Source: Opitutales bacterium
GTDB lineage: Bacteria; Verrucomicrobiota; Verrucomicrobiia; Opitutales; UBA953
DNA: 64,000 nt
Direction: 5' to 3'
NCBI GenBank assembly: GCA_017440935.1
Contig: JAFSAO010000022.1
Coordinates: 1-64,000 of the forward strand
The number at the start of each line of letters is the position of its first letter. Within the stretch, counting starts at the first letter, position 1. A program made the translations under genes and the position numbers. The notes beneath the pieces are model-generated. The model made no database searches and was not told the DNA's origin. It worked only from the letters and a program-made list of their open reading frames with translations. Below, piece by piece: positions 35,485-45,308 of this stretch.

Positions 35485-36498
35485 TCAGGAAATTTTGCGG
35501 ACTTGAGACGCGACAAAGTCCGACATCGCGAGCAAATACTTTGCGCCTTCCGTTTCGGCATAAGGCGCGAGCGCGTCTGCCGCGAGCTGTGTTTCCTTCA
35601 GGAAATACGCCCGACTTTCGTCAAAAATTCCGGCATCGCGCATTTGAGAAACGACCTCTTTGATACCGAGCGTTCCCGCGGCAACTTCCGCGAGGAAGCG
35701 TTCCCGCGCCGCCGCGTCCAGTTTTTGCAGAAAAAGGATTTCCGGAAGCGTAAATTTCCCGCTGGCGAGATCCGTGCCGAGCGTTTTTCCGATGGTTGTT
35801 TCGTCGCCGAGATAATCGACAATGTCATCAAAAATCTGATACGCGCGCCCAAGATGGCGACCGAATTTTGCGAATGCCTTTCCTTTTTCGAGCCCGCCGC
35901 CTGCGAGCGTTGCGCCGAGCAATGCGCTGACTTCGAAGAGCTCGCCGGTTTTCATCTGAATCATCGCAAAATAATCGTCGAGCGAAACGGACGCGTTCCC
36001 GCGCTCGGCGGTTTGCCAAATTTCGCCGGTGCAAATTTCGCGCGTTGCGCTCGCAAGCGCGCGGCAAAGTTCCACGGCGTCAAAATCAGACATCAGCTTG
36101 AGTGCATGTGCGAAAATCGCGTCACCGAGCAAAACGGCGGTGTGCGAACCGTATTTCGCAAAGAGCGTGGGCGAGGAGTGGCGGATTTTTGCATCGTCCA
36201 AAATATCGTCGTGAACGAGAGTCGCGAGGTGAATCAGCTCCACCGTGGCGGCGGCGCGAACGAGTTCCGGCGAAACCGTTTCCTCATTTTCCCAGCCGGA
36301 AAAAAACACGAGAGCCGGGCGCAGGCGTTTTCCGCGATGCGTAAACGTGTAGCGCAAACTTTCCCGCGCGGCGGGCGCAAATTCCTGCACCTGCTCTTCC
36401 AAAAACGCATCAAGCGCCGCCAAGTGATTTTTCAGCGGAGCAAAAATGCCGCTGGCGTTCAGCGTTTCCGTGAGCGGCTTTGAAGAGTTTTTTTCCAT
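35485..36498 (-). CDS. Trans-isoprenyl diphosphate synthase (polyprenyl synthetase)
   Basis: A 337-aa all-helical prenyltransferase with first Asp-rich motif HDDILDDAKIRH and second FDDIVDYLGDETTIGKTLGTDLASGK. It makes long-chain isoprenoids for quinones or undecaprenol-like carriers; the chain length is not assignable by eye, though IspB/HepT-like. It follows gltX by 36 bp on the same strand. Confidence 0.9.
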   Translation of the reverse strand: MEKNSSKPLTETLNASGIFAPLKNHLAALDAFLEEQVQEFAPAARESLRYTFTHRGKRLRPALVFFSGWENEETVSPELVRAAATVELIHLATLVHDDILDDAKIRHSSPTLFAKYGSHTAVLLGDAIFAHALKLMSDFDAVELCRALASATREICTGEIWQTAERGNASVSLDDYFAMIQMKTGELFEVSALLGATLAGGGLEKGKAFAKFGRHLGRAYQIFDDIVDYLGDETTIGKTLGTDLASGKFTLPEILFLQKLDAAARERFLAEVAAGTLGIKEVVSQMRDAGIFDESRAYFLKETQLAADALAPYAETEGAKYLLAMSDFVASQVRKIS

Positions 36499-36534
36499 GG
36501 CTGAAAGCGGGAACGTATTTTCGTTAAGAGAAAA

Positions 36535-37911
36535 TTATTTCGCGAATTTTTCGACGAATTTTTTGACGCGGGAAAGCACGCGCTCCTTGCCGAGAAGCTC
36601 AAGCAATTCGTGCAAGCCGGGCCCGCCCGCCTGCCCGGAAACGGCAAGGCGCATCGGCGCAAAATAATCCGTCGGCTTCACGCCGTTTTCCGCGCCGAGC
36701 TTTTCAAAAAGCGCGTCAATCGTCGCGGGAGCGACGTCTGCCGCCGCTTCGAGCGCGGGAACGAGTTCGCGGCAACGCGCCGCGGGATCGCCGCGTTTGC
36801 TTTGCTTGGCGAGTGCCTTTTCGTCAATCGGGAAATCTTCCGTGAAAAAGTAGCCGACGAAGTTCGGGAGCGTGTCGAGCGCGTTCATCTTCGGTTTGCA
36901 CAGCGCGAGGACTTTTTGCAGATAATCTTCGTCCGTTTTGTCGTCGATAACTTTTGCTTCGCCGAGCACGGGAGCGGCGAGCCACGCGAAAGATTCGTCC
37001 GGAAGCGCGCGCAGATATTCCTGATTAAAAAACGCCATTTTGCGTTCGTCGAAACGCGCGTTCGCCTGGTGCACGTCGGCAAGGTCGAACTGCGCGATAA
37101 TGTCCTCAATCGGAAGAATTTCGCGTCCGTCCTTCGGCGTCCAGCCGAGCATGCAAAGAAAGTTGCGCACGGCGGCGGGCAGGAAGTGGCGCGACTGATA
37201 TTCTTCGATGAGCGCGCCGCGGTCGCGTTTGGACATTTTGCCCGAGCCTTCCGTTTTCAAAATCAGCGGAATGTGCGCGAATTTCGGCGGCTCCACGCCG
37301 AAAGCCTTGTAAAGCTCAACGTGTTTGCTCGTGTTGGAAAGGTGGTCTTCGCCGCGAATGACGTGCGTGATTTTCATCGCGATGTCGTCAACGACGTTGA
37401 CGAGGTGGAAAACGGGTTCGCCGTTCCCGCGCACGATAACGAAGTCTCGGTCTTCCGCGCGTTCGACGCGCCCGCGAATGATGTCGTCGATAATGACCGG
37501 CGCGGCGTGAACGCGTTCGTATTCCTTTTTCAGAAAATCGTCATAAACGGTTTCGCGTTCGCCTTCGAGGCGGAACCAAATCGCGCCGTCCTTTTCGTAG
37601 GCGCGCCCTTTGTCCATGAGTTCTTGGACTTTTTGCTTATAAAAATCGCTGCGTTGCGACTGAAAATACGGACCGTAATCGCCGCCGATTTGCGGACCTT
37701 CGTCCCAATCCATGCCGAGCCAGCGCATGGATTCGAGAATGACGTCGAGAAATTCCTGCGTGTTGCGTTCCTTGTCGGTATCTTCGATGCGCAAAACAAA
37801 CGTTCCGCCCGTGTGTCGGGCGTAAAGCCAGTTAAAGAGCGCGGTGCGTGCGCTTCCGATGTGAAAAAAGCCTGTCGGGCTCGGTGCAAAACGTGTGCGA
37901 ACTTCACTCAT
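36535..37911 (-). CDS. gltX: Glutamyl-tRNA synthetase
   Basis: A 458-aa class I aminoacyl-tRNA synthetase. [22 protein letters not shown] with the HIGH-type motif is at the start, and KMSKRDRG near 222. ATG 37911 ([11 protein letters not shown]) is chosen; the upstream 11 residues are not family-like. It probably cotranscribes with the polyprenyl synthetase. Confidence 0.96.
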   Translation of the reverse strand: MSEVRTRFAPSPTGFFHIGSARTALFNWLYARHTGGTFVLRIEDTDKERNTQEFLDVILESMRWLGMDWDEGPQIGGDYGPYFQSQRSDFYKQKVQELMDKGRAYEKDGAIWFRLEGERETVYDDFLKKEYERVHAAPVIIDDIIRGRVERAEDRDFVIVRGNGEPVFHLVNVVDDIAMKITHVIRGEDHLSNTSKHVELYKAFGVEPPKFAHIPLILKTEGSGKMSKRDRGALIEEYQSRHFLPAAVRNFLCMLGWTPKDGREILPIEDIIAQFDLADVHQANARFDERKMAFFNQEYLRALPDESFAWLAAPVLGEAKVIDDKTDEDYLQKVLALCKPKMNALDTLPNFVGYFFTEDFPIDEKALAKQSKRGDPAARCRELVPALEAAADVAPATIDALFEKLGAENGVKPTDYFAPMRLAVSGQAGGPGLHELLELLGKERVLSRVKKFVEKFAK

Positions 37912-37962
37912 GGTTTGAAAAATGCGTTCCCGCAAAGAAATCACGTTCCCCGCGTTCCCGCA

Positions 37963-37993
37963 AATTGAAATTTGCCGCAGGCAAATTTCAATT
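37963..37993. repeat. Perfect 14-bp hairpin
   Basis: AATTGAAATTTGCC, three-base loop GCA, then its exact complement GGCAAATTTCAATT. Confidence 0.9.
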
Positions 37994-38184
37994 AATCTCG
38001 AATTTCAAATTCCGAATTGCGAATGAAGTGCCGTCAAAAATTGAGAACGAAGACCTCCCGGTCTTCGGCGTAGCGGGAAAGAACTTCAATTCTTGTTCGT
38101 AATCCCGAGAATCACTCGTAGCCATACATTCCTTTTTCCATCCTTGGTAATCATTCGGGATTCGCAATTCGAGATTCGCAATTG

Positions 38185-38224
38185 ATTGAAATTTAGCGAA
38201 GCCAGCGCTTCGCTAAATTTCAAT
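38185..38224. repeat. Perfect 18-bp hairpin upstream of tilS
   Basis: Arms ATTGAAATTTAGCGAAGC (38185-38202) and its exact complement (38207-38224) with a CAGC loop. It is related in sequence to the hairpin at 37963 and lies 43 bp before tilS. Confidence 0.9.
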
Positions 38225-38267
38225 TTGCGGGAACGGGCGACAGAGACGCATAATAGCGCCGAAAACC

Positions 38268-39701
38268 ATGCACGCAACGGACTGGCAGGACAAAGCAATC
38301 GCGCTTTTTGAGAAAACGAAAGACTCGAAAATTTTCCGGACATTTCATTCGGAATTTGAAATTCGGGATTCGCAATCCGCAATCGCCGTTGCCTGCTCCG
38401 GCGGCGCAGATTCGCTCGCCGCGTTGCTTCTGACTTGGGCGAAATTCCCCGACGCGCGGGAACGCCTTTTTGTTTTGCATTTCGACCACGCCGTGCGCGC
38501 GGAAAGCGGTGAAGATGCGGAATTTGTCCGCGAAGTTTGCTCCGCGCTCGGCATCGGATTTATCTGCGAAAAACGCGTTTCCGAAAGCGGCGAAAAACTC
38601 GGCGAAACCGAGCTCCGGCGCGCCCGCCTGGATTTTTTCGCCCGCGAAATGCACGCCCGAAACTGCAAAATTCTCGTGCAGGGACACCAGCGGGACGACG
38701 TCGCCGAAACGCTTGTGATGCGCCTCACGCGCGGAGCGGGAACGGACGGGCTCGCCGCGCCGCGCAAAATTTCCCGCCAAGCCGACGGGCGCGTTTTCGT
38801 GCGCCCGCTCCTGGATTTTCCGAAAGCAAAAATCGTTTCCGCCCTGCGCGCTTGTGAAATTCCGTGGCGGGAGGATTCCACCAACGCGGGAACGGATTAT
38901 TTCCGCAATCGCGTGCGCAATCGCGTTTTGCCGGAACTTCGCGCCGCCGCGCCGTTTGAAAACATCGCACGTTCCCGCAAACTCGCCGAAGAAGACGCCG
39001 ACGCCTTAGATTTTTTCGCAAATGAAATTTACGAAAAAATCCAAGCATCGCCCGCCAAGCGCCAAGCCGTTTTTTGCCTGACGCCTGATACCCGATGCTT
39101 GAAACTTGTTTCTTTCCCGGCAATTGCGCGGCGCGTTTTGAGAAAAATTTTTGCCCAAGAAAAAATCGAAACCGACGGCGCAGCGGTCGCCGATGCGCTC
39201 GTCGAAGCGATTTGCGCGGGAACGCCTTTGAAAAAACAAATCGGCGACCGAGAAATCGTCTGGACGGGAACGGAATTACGTTTGAAAGAAGCGGACACCG
39301 CACGCCCCTGCGAAAACGAAAATTCGTCCGCAGAATTTTCTGCTCTCCCGTATTTTTTTGAAAAAGTTTTCGTCACCGAAGAACTTTTTGAAAAAATCCG
39401 CACGGGCGCATTTTCGCCGGAGGAAACGGTTTTTCTGGCGGGAACACCGGAAATTTTCGTCCGTGAACTTTTACCCGGAGAGAAATTCCGTCCGCTCGGC
39501 GCGCCGGGCGAAAAATCCGTTTTGAGAATTTTTACAGACAAAAAAATCCCCCGGGAACGCCGAAAAAATATCCCCGTTTTTGCCGACGGCACGGGAATTG
39601 CATGGATTCCGGGATTGCCGCCTGCGGAGCGCTTCCGAATCCGGGCGGCGGGAACGACGGCTCTGCGGTTGACTTACCGCCGCGAGGCTTTACCTTTATA
39701 G
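38268..39701 (+). CDS. tilS: tRNA(Ile)-lysidine synthase with two repeat-derived in-frame inserts
   Basis: A 477-aa enzyme that adds lysine to C34 of the minor tRNA-Ile so it reads AUA. The ATP pyrophosphatase loop ACSGGADSLAALLL is at 42-55, HFDHAVR and GHQRDDVAETLVMRL follow, and REDSTNAGTDYFRNRVRNRVLP is the family signature. The C-terminal domain (about 400-475) is present. Residues about 27-41 and 270-280 are encoded by intergenic repeat sequence copied into the gene, without breaking the frame. ftsH follows 49 bp later. Confidence 0.92.
   Translation: MHATDWQDKAIALFEKTKDSKIFRTFHSEFEIRDSQSAIAVACSGGADSLAALLLTWAKFPDARERLFVLHFDHAVRAESGEDAEFVREVCSALGIGFICEKRVSESGEKLGETELRRARLDFFAREMHARNCKILVQGHQRDDVAETLVMRLTRGAGTDGLAAPRKISRQADGRVFVRPLLDFPKAKIVSALRACEIPWREDSTNAGTDYFRNRVRNRVLPELRAAAPFENIARSRKLAEEDADALDFFANEIYEKIQASPAKRQAVFCLTPDTRCLKLVSFPAIARRVLRKIFAQEKIETDGAAVADALVEAICAGTPLKKQIGDREIVWTGTELRLKEADTARPCENENSSAEFSALPYFFEKVFVTEELFEKIRTGAFSPEETVFLAGTPEIFVRELLPGEKFRPLGAPGEKSVLRIFTDKKIPRERRKNIPVFADGTGIAWIPGLPPAERFRIRAAGTTALRLTYRREALPL
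38346..38386 (+). repeat. Repeat copy inside tilS (N-terminal)
   Basis: CATTCGGAATTTGAAATTCG plus the following bases match the intergenic repeats near 38000 and 38150. Translated in frame it gives about HSEFEIRDSQSAIA, just before the PP-loop. Confidence 0.75.
39076..39105 (+). repeat. Family-4 repeat inside tilS
   Basis: GCCTGACGCCTGATACCCGA and the following TGCTTGAAAC match intergenic copies near 18160, 45115, 48650, 49380 and 63750. In frame it encodes CLTPDTRCLK. Confidence 0.8.
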
Positions 39702-39750
39702 CTTTTATTTTCGCGCGCGCACGCGCAAGAGAAACACACACGAATTTTCC

Positions 39751-41805
39751 ATGGCACAGAACGAAGACGACAGTAAAAAACCGGCACCGCGCACCGATTT
39801 CCGCGTATTGCTGATGTGGGGCGCGATTATCGCCGTGCTCGCTGGCTTGCTGATTTACACACCGGGCGGAAAAACGCCTTCCCGCGAAATCACGATTGCC
39901 CAAGTCCTTGAATTTGCGAAACAAAAGAGCATCAGCTCAATTACGCTGAAAAACAATCCCGTCGGCGGAGCAAAAAATTATTACACCATCACCGGCGAAC
40001 TGCTCACCGCGCCCGCCGCGAAGAACCCGACGGAAGCCGGGCAGCCGCCCGCCGTCTCTCCCGTGCAAAATCTCGGTAAATTCAACGCGAGCGGCACGCT
40101 CTTGGAGGACGACATCAAACTGCTCCGCGATGCCGTTCCCGCGCAATCGTTTAAAGATACCCCCGCCGGATCACGCATGGGCGACCTGATTTGGGCGATT
40201 TTGCCGTCGCTCATTATCGGCGGAATTATTCTCTTTCTCATTTTCCGCTCCATCAAACGCGCGCAATCTCAACAATTTTTATTCGGACGTTCCCGCGCCA
40301 AACTTCTCGACAAGGAAAAATCAAAAGTTTCCTTCAAAGACGTTGCCGGCTGCGACGAAGCCAAAGAAGAAGTTTCCGAAGTCGTCGATTTCTTGCGCGA
40401 ACCGAAGCGTTTTTCCGAAATCGGCGGGCGCATTCCGAAAGGCGTTTTGCTCGTCGGACCTCCCGGCACGGGGAAAACACTCCTCGCACGCGCGGTCGCC
40501 GGAGAAGCGGACGTTCCGTTCTTCTCAATTTCGGGCTCGGACTTCGTCGAACTTTATGTCGGCGTCGGCGCTTCCCGCGTTCGCGACACGTTTGAACAGG
40601 CGCGCAAAAATGCACCGTGCATTATTTTCATCGACGAAATCGACGCTGTCGGGCGCCAGCGCGGGAGCGGTCTCGGCGGCGGGAACGACGAGCGCGAACA
40701 AACGCTCAACTCACTCCTCGTCGAAATGGACGGATTTGCTCCGCAGGAAGGCGTAATCGTCATCGCGGCGACCAACCGCGCAGATGTGCTCGATGCCGCC
40801 CTGCTCCGTCCGGGTCGTTTCGACCGCCAAGTCTACGTCGATTTGCCCGACCTCAAAGGACGCGAGGCGATTCTCCAAGTTCACGCGAAAAAGTTTAAAA
40901 TTTCGGAAAAAGTCGATCTCGCCTACGTCGCCAAAACAACAACCGGATTTGCGGGAGCGGATTTGGCAAATCTTTTAAACGAAGCTGCACTCGTCGCCGT
41001 TCGCGCGAAAAAAACCGAAATCGATATGGTTTCCGTCGAAGAAGCGCGCGACAAAATTTCCTACGGGCGGGAACGCCGCCGCGTGATGGACGACAAAGAC
41101 CGCGCCACCACCGCGTATCACGAAGCCGGACACGCGCTCGTGCAAGTCGTCGTTGACGACGGAACGATGCCGCTGCACAAAGTCACGATTATTCCACGCG
41201 GCGGAGCGCTCGGCATGGCAATGTTCATGCCCAGCAAGGACATTCTCGGGCGCACGAAAACGCAGTTGCTGAACACGATTTGCTCCACGATGGCGGGACG
41301 CATCGGCGAAAAAGTTTTCACGCACGACATCAGCTCCGGAGCATCGAGCGACATCAAAAGCGCCACATCGATGGCGCGGCGCATGGTTTGCGAATGGGGC
41401 ATGAGCTCGCTCGGACCCGTCGCGTTCGGCGAAAATCAGCAAAATCTTTTCCTCGGACGCGAAATCGCACGCACGCAAAACGTCAGCGAAGCGACTTTGC
41501 AAAATATTGATCGCGAAATTCGCGACATCATCGACAGGCAATACGAACGCGCGGAAAAAATCATTTCCGAAAACGCGGAAGCCCACAAAAAAATCGCCGA
41601 AGCCTTGCTTGAATACGAAACGCTCGACGGCGTTCACGTGAAGGAAATTCTCGAACACGGAGAAATCCGAAGCTCCGTCGAATACAAACCGCTTTCCGTT
41701 CGAGAAGAAGAAGCGAAAGAAAACGAAAACAAATCCGAAGACGTTTCCGCAGCCGAACCGACGGGAACGACAAACGCAGAACCGACGACGGAGCCCAATT
41801 CGTAA
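39751..41805 (+). CDS. ftsH: ATP-dependent zinc metalloprotease FtsH
   Basis: A 684-aa membrane AAA protease. Two membrane segments (about 15-34 and 150-168), Walker [19 protein letters not shown] near 235, Walker [16 protein letters not shown] region [20 protein letters not shown], and zinc site HEAGH at about 457-461, then a Glu/Thr-rich tail. It degrades membrane and regulatory proteins and is essential in many bacteria. The tail after the protease domain is long and acidic. Confidence 0.97.
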   Translation: MAQNEDDSKKPAPRTDFRVLLMWGAIIAVLAGLLIYTPGGKTPSREITIAQVLEFAKQKSISSITLKNNPVGGAKNYYTITGELLTAPAAKNPTEAGQPPAVSPVQNLGKFNASGTLLEDDIKLLRDAVPAQSFKDTPAGSRMGDLIWAILPSLIIGGIILFLIFRSIKRAQSQQFLFGRSRAKLLDKEKSKVSFKDVAGCDEAKEEVSEVVDFLREPKRFSEIGGRIPKGVLLVGPPGTGKTLLARAVAGEADVPFFSISGSDFVELYVGVGASRVRDTFEQARKNAPCIIFIDEIDAVGRQRGSGLGGGNDEREQTLNSLLVEMDGFAPQEGVIVIAATNRADVLDAALLRPGRFDRQVYVDLPDLKGREAILQVHAKKFKISEKVDLAYVAKTTTGFAGADLANLLNEAALVAVRAKKTEIDMVSVEEARDKISYGRERRRVMDDKDRATTAYHEAGHALVQVVVDDGTMPLHKVTIIPRGGALGMAMFMPSKDILGRTKTQLLNTICSTMAGRIGEKVFTHDISSGASSDIKSATSMARRMVCEWGMSSLGPVAFGENQQNLFLGREIARTQNVSEATLQNIDREIRDIIDRQYERAEKIISENAEAHKKIAEALLEYETLDGVHVKEILEHGEIRSSVEYKPLSVREEEAKENENKSEDVSAAEPTGTTNAEPTTEPNS

Positions 41806-41841
41806 TTTTTCATTCTCCCGAGTTCCTCATTTTTTCGACTC

Positions 41842-42864
41842 ATGATTTTTCCGAAAAAAACTTTGACCGCCCTCGCCTTCGCCGCCGTTCCCGCGCTCGG
41901 CTTTGCCATGACCGAAACCGAAAAGGAACAGGTTCGGGAAATGTTTCGCGATCAAATGCGCGATGCCGTCGTCGTTTGCGTCAACGGAGAAATCATCACG
42001 CTGAACGACTTGCGCCGGGAAACCATGCGCTTCATTCCCGAACTGCGCCGCAACGCCAAGTCTCAAAGCGATTATCAGAGAAAAATTCAGGAACTGACGC
42101 AAGGCACGATTCAAAGCCTTACGGACACGCATTTGCTCGTCAGCGCGTTTGACGATTCCGGCGCTCAGATGGACGAAAATTACATCGAGCAACGCATCAA
42201 CGACATCATCGAACAGGAATTTGACGGCGACCGCTCAAAATATCTGCAAATGCTTCGCCAAACGGGAAGCAATCCGCTCGCCGACAAACGCCGTATGCGG
42301 GAACGCATCAAAGCCGCGAGCTGGGACGACCACATCGTTCAGTCCGCAGTAAGCGAAATTTCTCCCGCAGAAGTGAAAGCCGAATACGACGCGAATATTG
42401 AGCAATTCAAAAATCCGGCATCCGTCGAATACGCGCAAATCGTGATGTTTGCGGGAGCGTCGGAAACAGACGAGCAGGTTCGCGCCACGGCGAAACGCCT
42501 CCAGAAACAACTCGTTGCCAAAGAAACGGAATTTGAATCTGCGGCAAAATTTTTCTCGCGCGACGACTATCGCGCTAACGGCGGCTACGTCGGTTGGATG
42601 CCGCTTGCCGATCTTTCCGAACAGATCGTTCCCGCGTTTGAAAAAATCGGAGACGGAGAAGTTTCCGAGCTCATTGAACTTGATGCTCCCAACGGGAAAA
42701 TTTTCGTAATTTTGAAAAAAATCGCATCGCGCGAAGCGGGAATCACGCCGCTCAAGGACGTGCGCGCACAAATCGAAAACCAGTTGCGTTCCCGCAAAAT
42801 CCAACAGCGTCGCGCCGAAAAAATGGCGGAACTCCGCGACGAATATTACATTCGTTCTTATTAA
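41842..42864 (+). CDS. SurA/PpiC-type periplasmic peptidyl-prolyl isomerase
   Basis: A 340-aa protein with a signal peptide (MIFPKKTLTALAFAAVPALGFA), a SurA N-terminal-like helical region (VVVCVNGEIITLNDLRRE), and a parvulin domain (EYAQIVMFA through GGYVGWMPLADLSEQIVPAFEKIGDGEVSELIE). Outer-membrane-protein chaperone function is inferred; this fits a genome with a giant autotransporter. It follows ftsH by 36 bp and is likely in its operon. Confidence 0.88.
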   Translation: MIFPKKTLTALAFAAVPALGFAMTETEKEQVREMFRDQMRDAVVVCVNGEIITLNDLRRETMRFIPELRRNAKSQSDYQRKIQELTQGTIQSLTDTHLLVSAFDDSGAQMDENYIEQRINDIIEQEFDGDRSKYLQMLRQTGSNPLADKRRMRERIKAASWDDHIVQSAVSEISPAEVKAEYDANIEQFKNPASVEYAQIVMFAGASETDEQVRATAKRLQKQLVAKETEFESAAKFFSRDDYRANGGYVGWMPLADLSEQIVPAFEKIGDGEVSELIELDAPNGKIFVILKKIASREAGITPLKDVRAQIENQLRSRKIQQRRAEKMAELRDEYYIRSY

Positions 42865-42888
42865 TGCCGCCGACGGGAACGCCCGCCG

Positions 42889-43935
42889 TTATTTTTTCGG
42901 AAGAAAGAAATTCCGCTGACGCACGGAAATCGGGAGCGCAGCAATTTCCATCATGCGGAGAAAATCCTCCCACGCCGCACGTTTGGATTTGACCGAATCG
43001 TTGCGCAAGAGATACGACGGGTGATACGTCGCGACGACGGGAATGCCGCGAAAATCCAACGTCTTTCCCCGCATCGCGCCGATGCGCCGGTCGGGGTCGA
43101 AACCGAGCAACCCGTTCACAGCTGTCAAACCGAGCGCGACAATGACACGCGGACGAATAATTTCCGTTTGCGCCGCAAGATACGGCAGGCAATATTCCAT
43201 TTCGTCGGGCGTGGGCGGCCGGTTCCCGTAAAGCGTCGGAAGTTCCGGACGCCATTTCATAATGTTGCCGATGTAAACCTGCTCGCGCGAAAGCCCGGTA
43301 GCGGCAATCATTTTGTCCAAAAGTTTACCCGCGGGACCGACGAACGGGCGTCCGGCAGTTTCTTCTTCCGCTCCGGGAGCTTCGCCGCAGAAAAACACGG
43401 AGGCTTCCGCGTTGCCTTCACCAAAAACGAGATGTTTCCCTTTGTGCAGGTGCTCATTGCAAATCGGATCGCCGAGCATTTGATCGCAGAGCGCGGCAAG
43501 GCGTTCGGCGTTCGTTCCCGTCGCGGGAACGGCGGCAACACGCGCTTTACTAACGGAAACATCGAAGCTCGGAGCCTTTTTTTCCGGTGAAGCGGCAACA
43601 CTTTTTGCCGGAGACGATTTCGAGGAAACAATTTCGTCGAAAGAAATCGGCGGGAACGGCTCCGGCTCGAATGCGCGCGGATTCTGTTGCGGCGGCGGAG
43701 AAATCCGAGGCGGAGTTGCCGGCGTTTTTTTGGAGGAAACAGGCGACGGAGCCGGACGAACGGAGGCAACGGGAGCAGCATCAGCGCCACGCGTTTCCGT
43801 AGAGACACTTTCGCGCACGGCGGCGACGCGTTCCCGCAGAGCTTCAAGCGCTTCTTCGCTGACGAAAACCTCCGTCGTTCCCTCGTTTTTGAGGGCACGC
43901 AGGTTTCCGAGCAAAACCTCCAACTCCGCACGCAT
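42889..43935 (-). CDS. Family 4/5-like uracil-DNA glycosylase with altered cluster cysteines
   Basis: A 348-aa protein. Residues 1-140 form a Pro/Ala/Ser-rich low-complexity arm; the catalytic domain follows, with GEAPGAEEETAGRPFVGPAGKLLD at 184-207, GNIMKWRPELP at 223-233 and HPSYLLR at 305-311. The cysteines of the usual [4Fe-4S] cluster are only partly kept: C150, C159 and C249 are seen, but the usual Lys-Cys-Arg-Pro is K227-W228. So removal of uracil by this fold is likely, the cluster in doubt. Its convergent partner is the surA-like gene. Confidence 0.82.
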   Translation of the reverse strand: MRAELEVLLGNLRALKNEGTTEVFVSEEALEALRERVAAVRESVSTETRGADAAPVASVRPAPSPVSSKKTPATPPRISPPPQQNPRAFEPEPFPPISFDEIVSSKSSPAKSVAASPEKKAPSFDVSVSKARVAAVPATGTNAERLAALCDQMLGDPICNEHLHKGKHLVFGEGNAEASVFFCGEAPGAEEETAGRPFVGPAGKLLDKMIAATGLSREQVYIGNIMKWRPELPTLYGNRPPTPDEMEYCLPYLAAQTEIIRPRVIVALGLTAVNGLLGFDPDRRIGAMRGKTLDFRGIPVVATYHPSYLLRNDSVKSKRAAWEDFLRMMEIAALPISVRQRNFFLPKK

Positions 43936-43960
43936 TTTGATTTAATTGATAATTTAATAA

Positions 43961-43999
43961 CGGATAACGGATAGTTTTAAAAATTATCCATTATCCCTT
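43961..43999. repeat. GGATAACGGATA hairpin between UDG and hisI
   Basis: GGATAACGGATA is complementary to TATCCATTATCC around an AT-rich loop, one mismatch. It lies 7 bp after the hisI stop. It is another post-stop palindrome, or a weak terminator. Confidence 0.6.
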
Positions 44000-44005
44000 A
44001 AAAAA

Positions 44006-44434
44006 TTATTCCATTCCCGGGACAAAACGCAGAGTTTTGCCGTCCGTCAAATCAAGCGAACGATAGTAGCAACCGCGACGCGGGAGCCCGTTCTGACCTT
44101 TCGTGTGGCAAGCGCCTTTTCCGGCGGGACGCACGAGATAAAGGAGCGAATTTTGTTCGCAGTTAACGCGGACTTCGACGAGCTTCAAATAATCGCCGGA
44201 AGTTTTTCCTTTAATCCAAAGTTCGTTGCGGGACGTGCTCCAAAACGTTGCCATGCCTTCTTTTAACGTCGTTTCGAGCGCAAGCGCGTTCGCATAAGCG
44301 ACGATTAGGACTTCTTTCGTATCGGCGTCCTGCGCGACCACGGGAACGACATCGGACTCGCATTGCGCAACCGCTTTGCGCAGTTTCGTGAAGTCAAAAT
44401 TAAAAACGGAACCTTCTTCGATTTCTTTGCTCAT
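44006..44434 (-). CDS. hisI: Phosphoribosyl-AMP cyclohydrolase
   Basis: A 142-aa histidine biosynthesis enzyme without fused HisE. VVAQDADTKEVLIVAYAN, WIKGKTSGDYLKLVEVRVNCEQNSLLYLV, GKGACHTKG and RRGCYYR show the metal-binding Asp and Cys residues. It is a lone his gene here. Confidence 0.95.
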   Translation of the reverse strand: MSKEIEEGSVFNFDFTKLRKAVAQCESDVVPVVAQDADTKEVLIVAYANALALETTLKEGMATFWSTSRNELWIKGKTSGDYLKLVEVRVNCEQNSLLYLVRPAGKGACHTKGQNGLPRRGCYYRSLDLTDGKTLRFVPGME

Positions 44435-44507
44435 GATGGTAATTTATAAAAAAAAAGAGGAATGAGGGAAATTGCTTCGACGATTATTTCGCAACATTTT
44501 CTGATTA

Positions 44508-45059
44508 TCAATTATTATTCAGGCGCTCCACGACAAGCGCCAAGCGCGCGGAAAGCACTTCGATGCGACGCATAATGAAATTGTTTGCAAGAAGCACGGG
44601 CATCGCAATCAGCAAGCCGAGCATCGTCGTCGTCAACGCAAGCCCGACCCCGCGCACCAGCATTTGCTGATCCGGCATTCCGCCGTCCTCCGGAAAAAGA
44701 ATGTAGAGGCCGTAAACCGTCCCGAAAAGCCCGATTAGCGGAGCAATGGAAACGATGGACTCCGGAATAAACATACCGCGTTCCATACGGGAAACTTCAA
44801 TCCGCGCAAAAGCAGTAAGAGCCGCCGCGTCCGGTTTTTCCCGAAGTGCGAAATCGACGATACGCCCGCCGGCACTTTTCGGGAACGCTTTTGCCGCCGC
44901 CTCAAAATCTCCGGCAAGAATCAGCTCCAGCGCTTTTCGCGGCAGGATACGACTTTCGCGCAGAGCAATCATACGCTCAAAAATCACCGCCATTGCCAAA
45001 ACCGAGCAAAAGCCCAACGGCCAAATAAACCAGCCTGCGCCCTCAATAATCGTTTGCAT
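44508..45059 (-). CDS. exbB: ExbB/TolQ/MotA proton channel protein
   Basis: A 183-aa protein with three membrane segments: about 8-28, 103-125 and 140-165. ISIAPLIGLFGTVYGLYILF and GLALTTTMLGLLIAMPVLLANN are the conserved channel helices. ATG 45059 (MQTIIEGAGW) is preferred over the longer frame beginning at 45170. It is the likely partner of ExbD at 4990, though 39 kb apart. Confidence 0.88.
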   Translation of the reverse strand: MQTIIEGAGWFIWPLGFCSVLAMAVIFERMIALRESRILPRKALELILAGDFEAAAKAFPKSAGGRIVDFALREKPDAAALTAFARIEVSRMERGMFIPESIVSIAPLIGLFGTVYGLYILFPEDGGMPDQQMLVRGVGLALTTTMLGLLIAMPVLLANNFIMRRIEVLSARLALVVERLNNN

Positions 45060-45112
45060 GAAAGAAAAAATAACGCCGGAACCCCGGGAACGAAACGTAA
45101 AAATTAGATTTA

Positions 45113-45148
45113 GCGCCAAGCATCGGGCTTCAGACATCAGGCAACGCG
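45113..45148. repeat. Family-4 repeat upstream of exbB
   Basis: GCGCCAAGCATCGGGCTTCA and then GACATCAGGC, the inverse of the GCCTGATGCCCGATGCTTGG pattern. Confidence 0.65.
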
Positions 45149-45216
45149 TTAAGATTTTTGCCGAACGCAAAAATTTGGAATGAACACCTAAATTCCGGAG
45201 CCTGATATTTTAATCT

Positions 45217-45253
45217 GAAAAAAAACCTCCTTCGCCGTTGCGGGCGAAGGAGG
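45217..45253 (-). terminator. Terminator after the long GreA gene
   Basis: CCTCCTTCGCC and GGCGAAGGAGG pair perfectly around a six-base loop, followed on the minus strand by a T-run. This one does not use the GGGAACG word. Confidence 0.93.
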
Positions 45254-45308
45254 AAAACACATGAAAAACCAATTACAACAGCTTCTGTTATGATTGGAAA
45301 GGGATTGA

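Larger units (their letters stand above)
37945..38267. other. Repeat-rich divergent region between gltX and tilS
   Basis: The region holds three GGGAACG words near 37925-37960, two perfect hairpins and two copies of an AATTCGGAATTTGAAATTCG-type repeat (near 37995-38030 and 38150-38180), a copy of which also occurs within tilS. No gene is seen. Promoters for gltX and tilS must be here but are obscured by the repeats. Confidence 0.65.

Noticed and set aside
42875-42898. Hairpin with CGGG/CCCG and T-run between the surA-like gene and UDG
   Set aside because: The stem is only four strong pairs with mismatches and overlaps the UDG stop; too weak to call a terminator.
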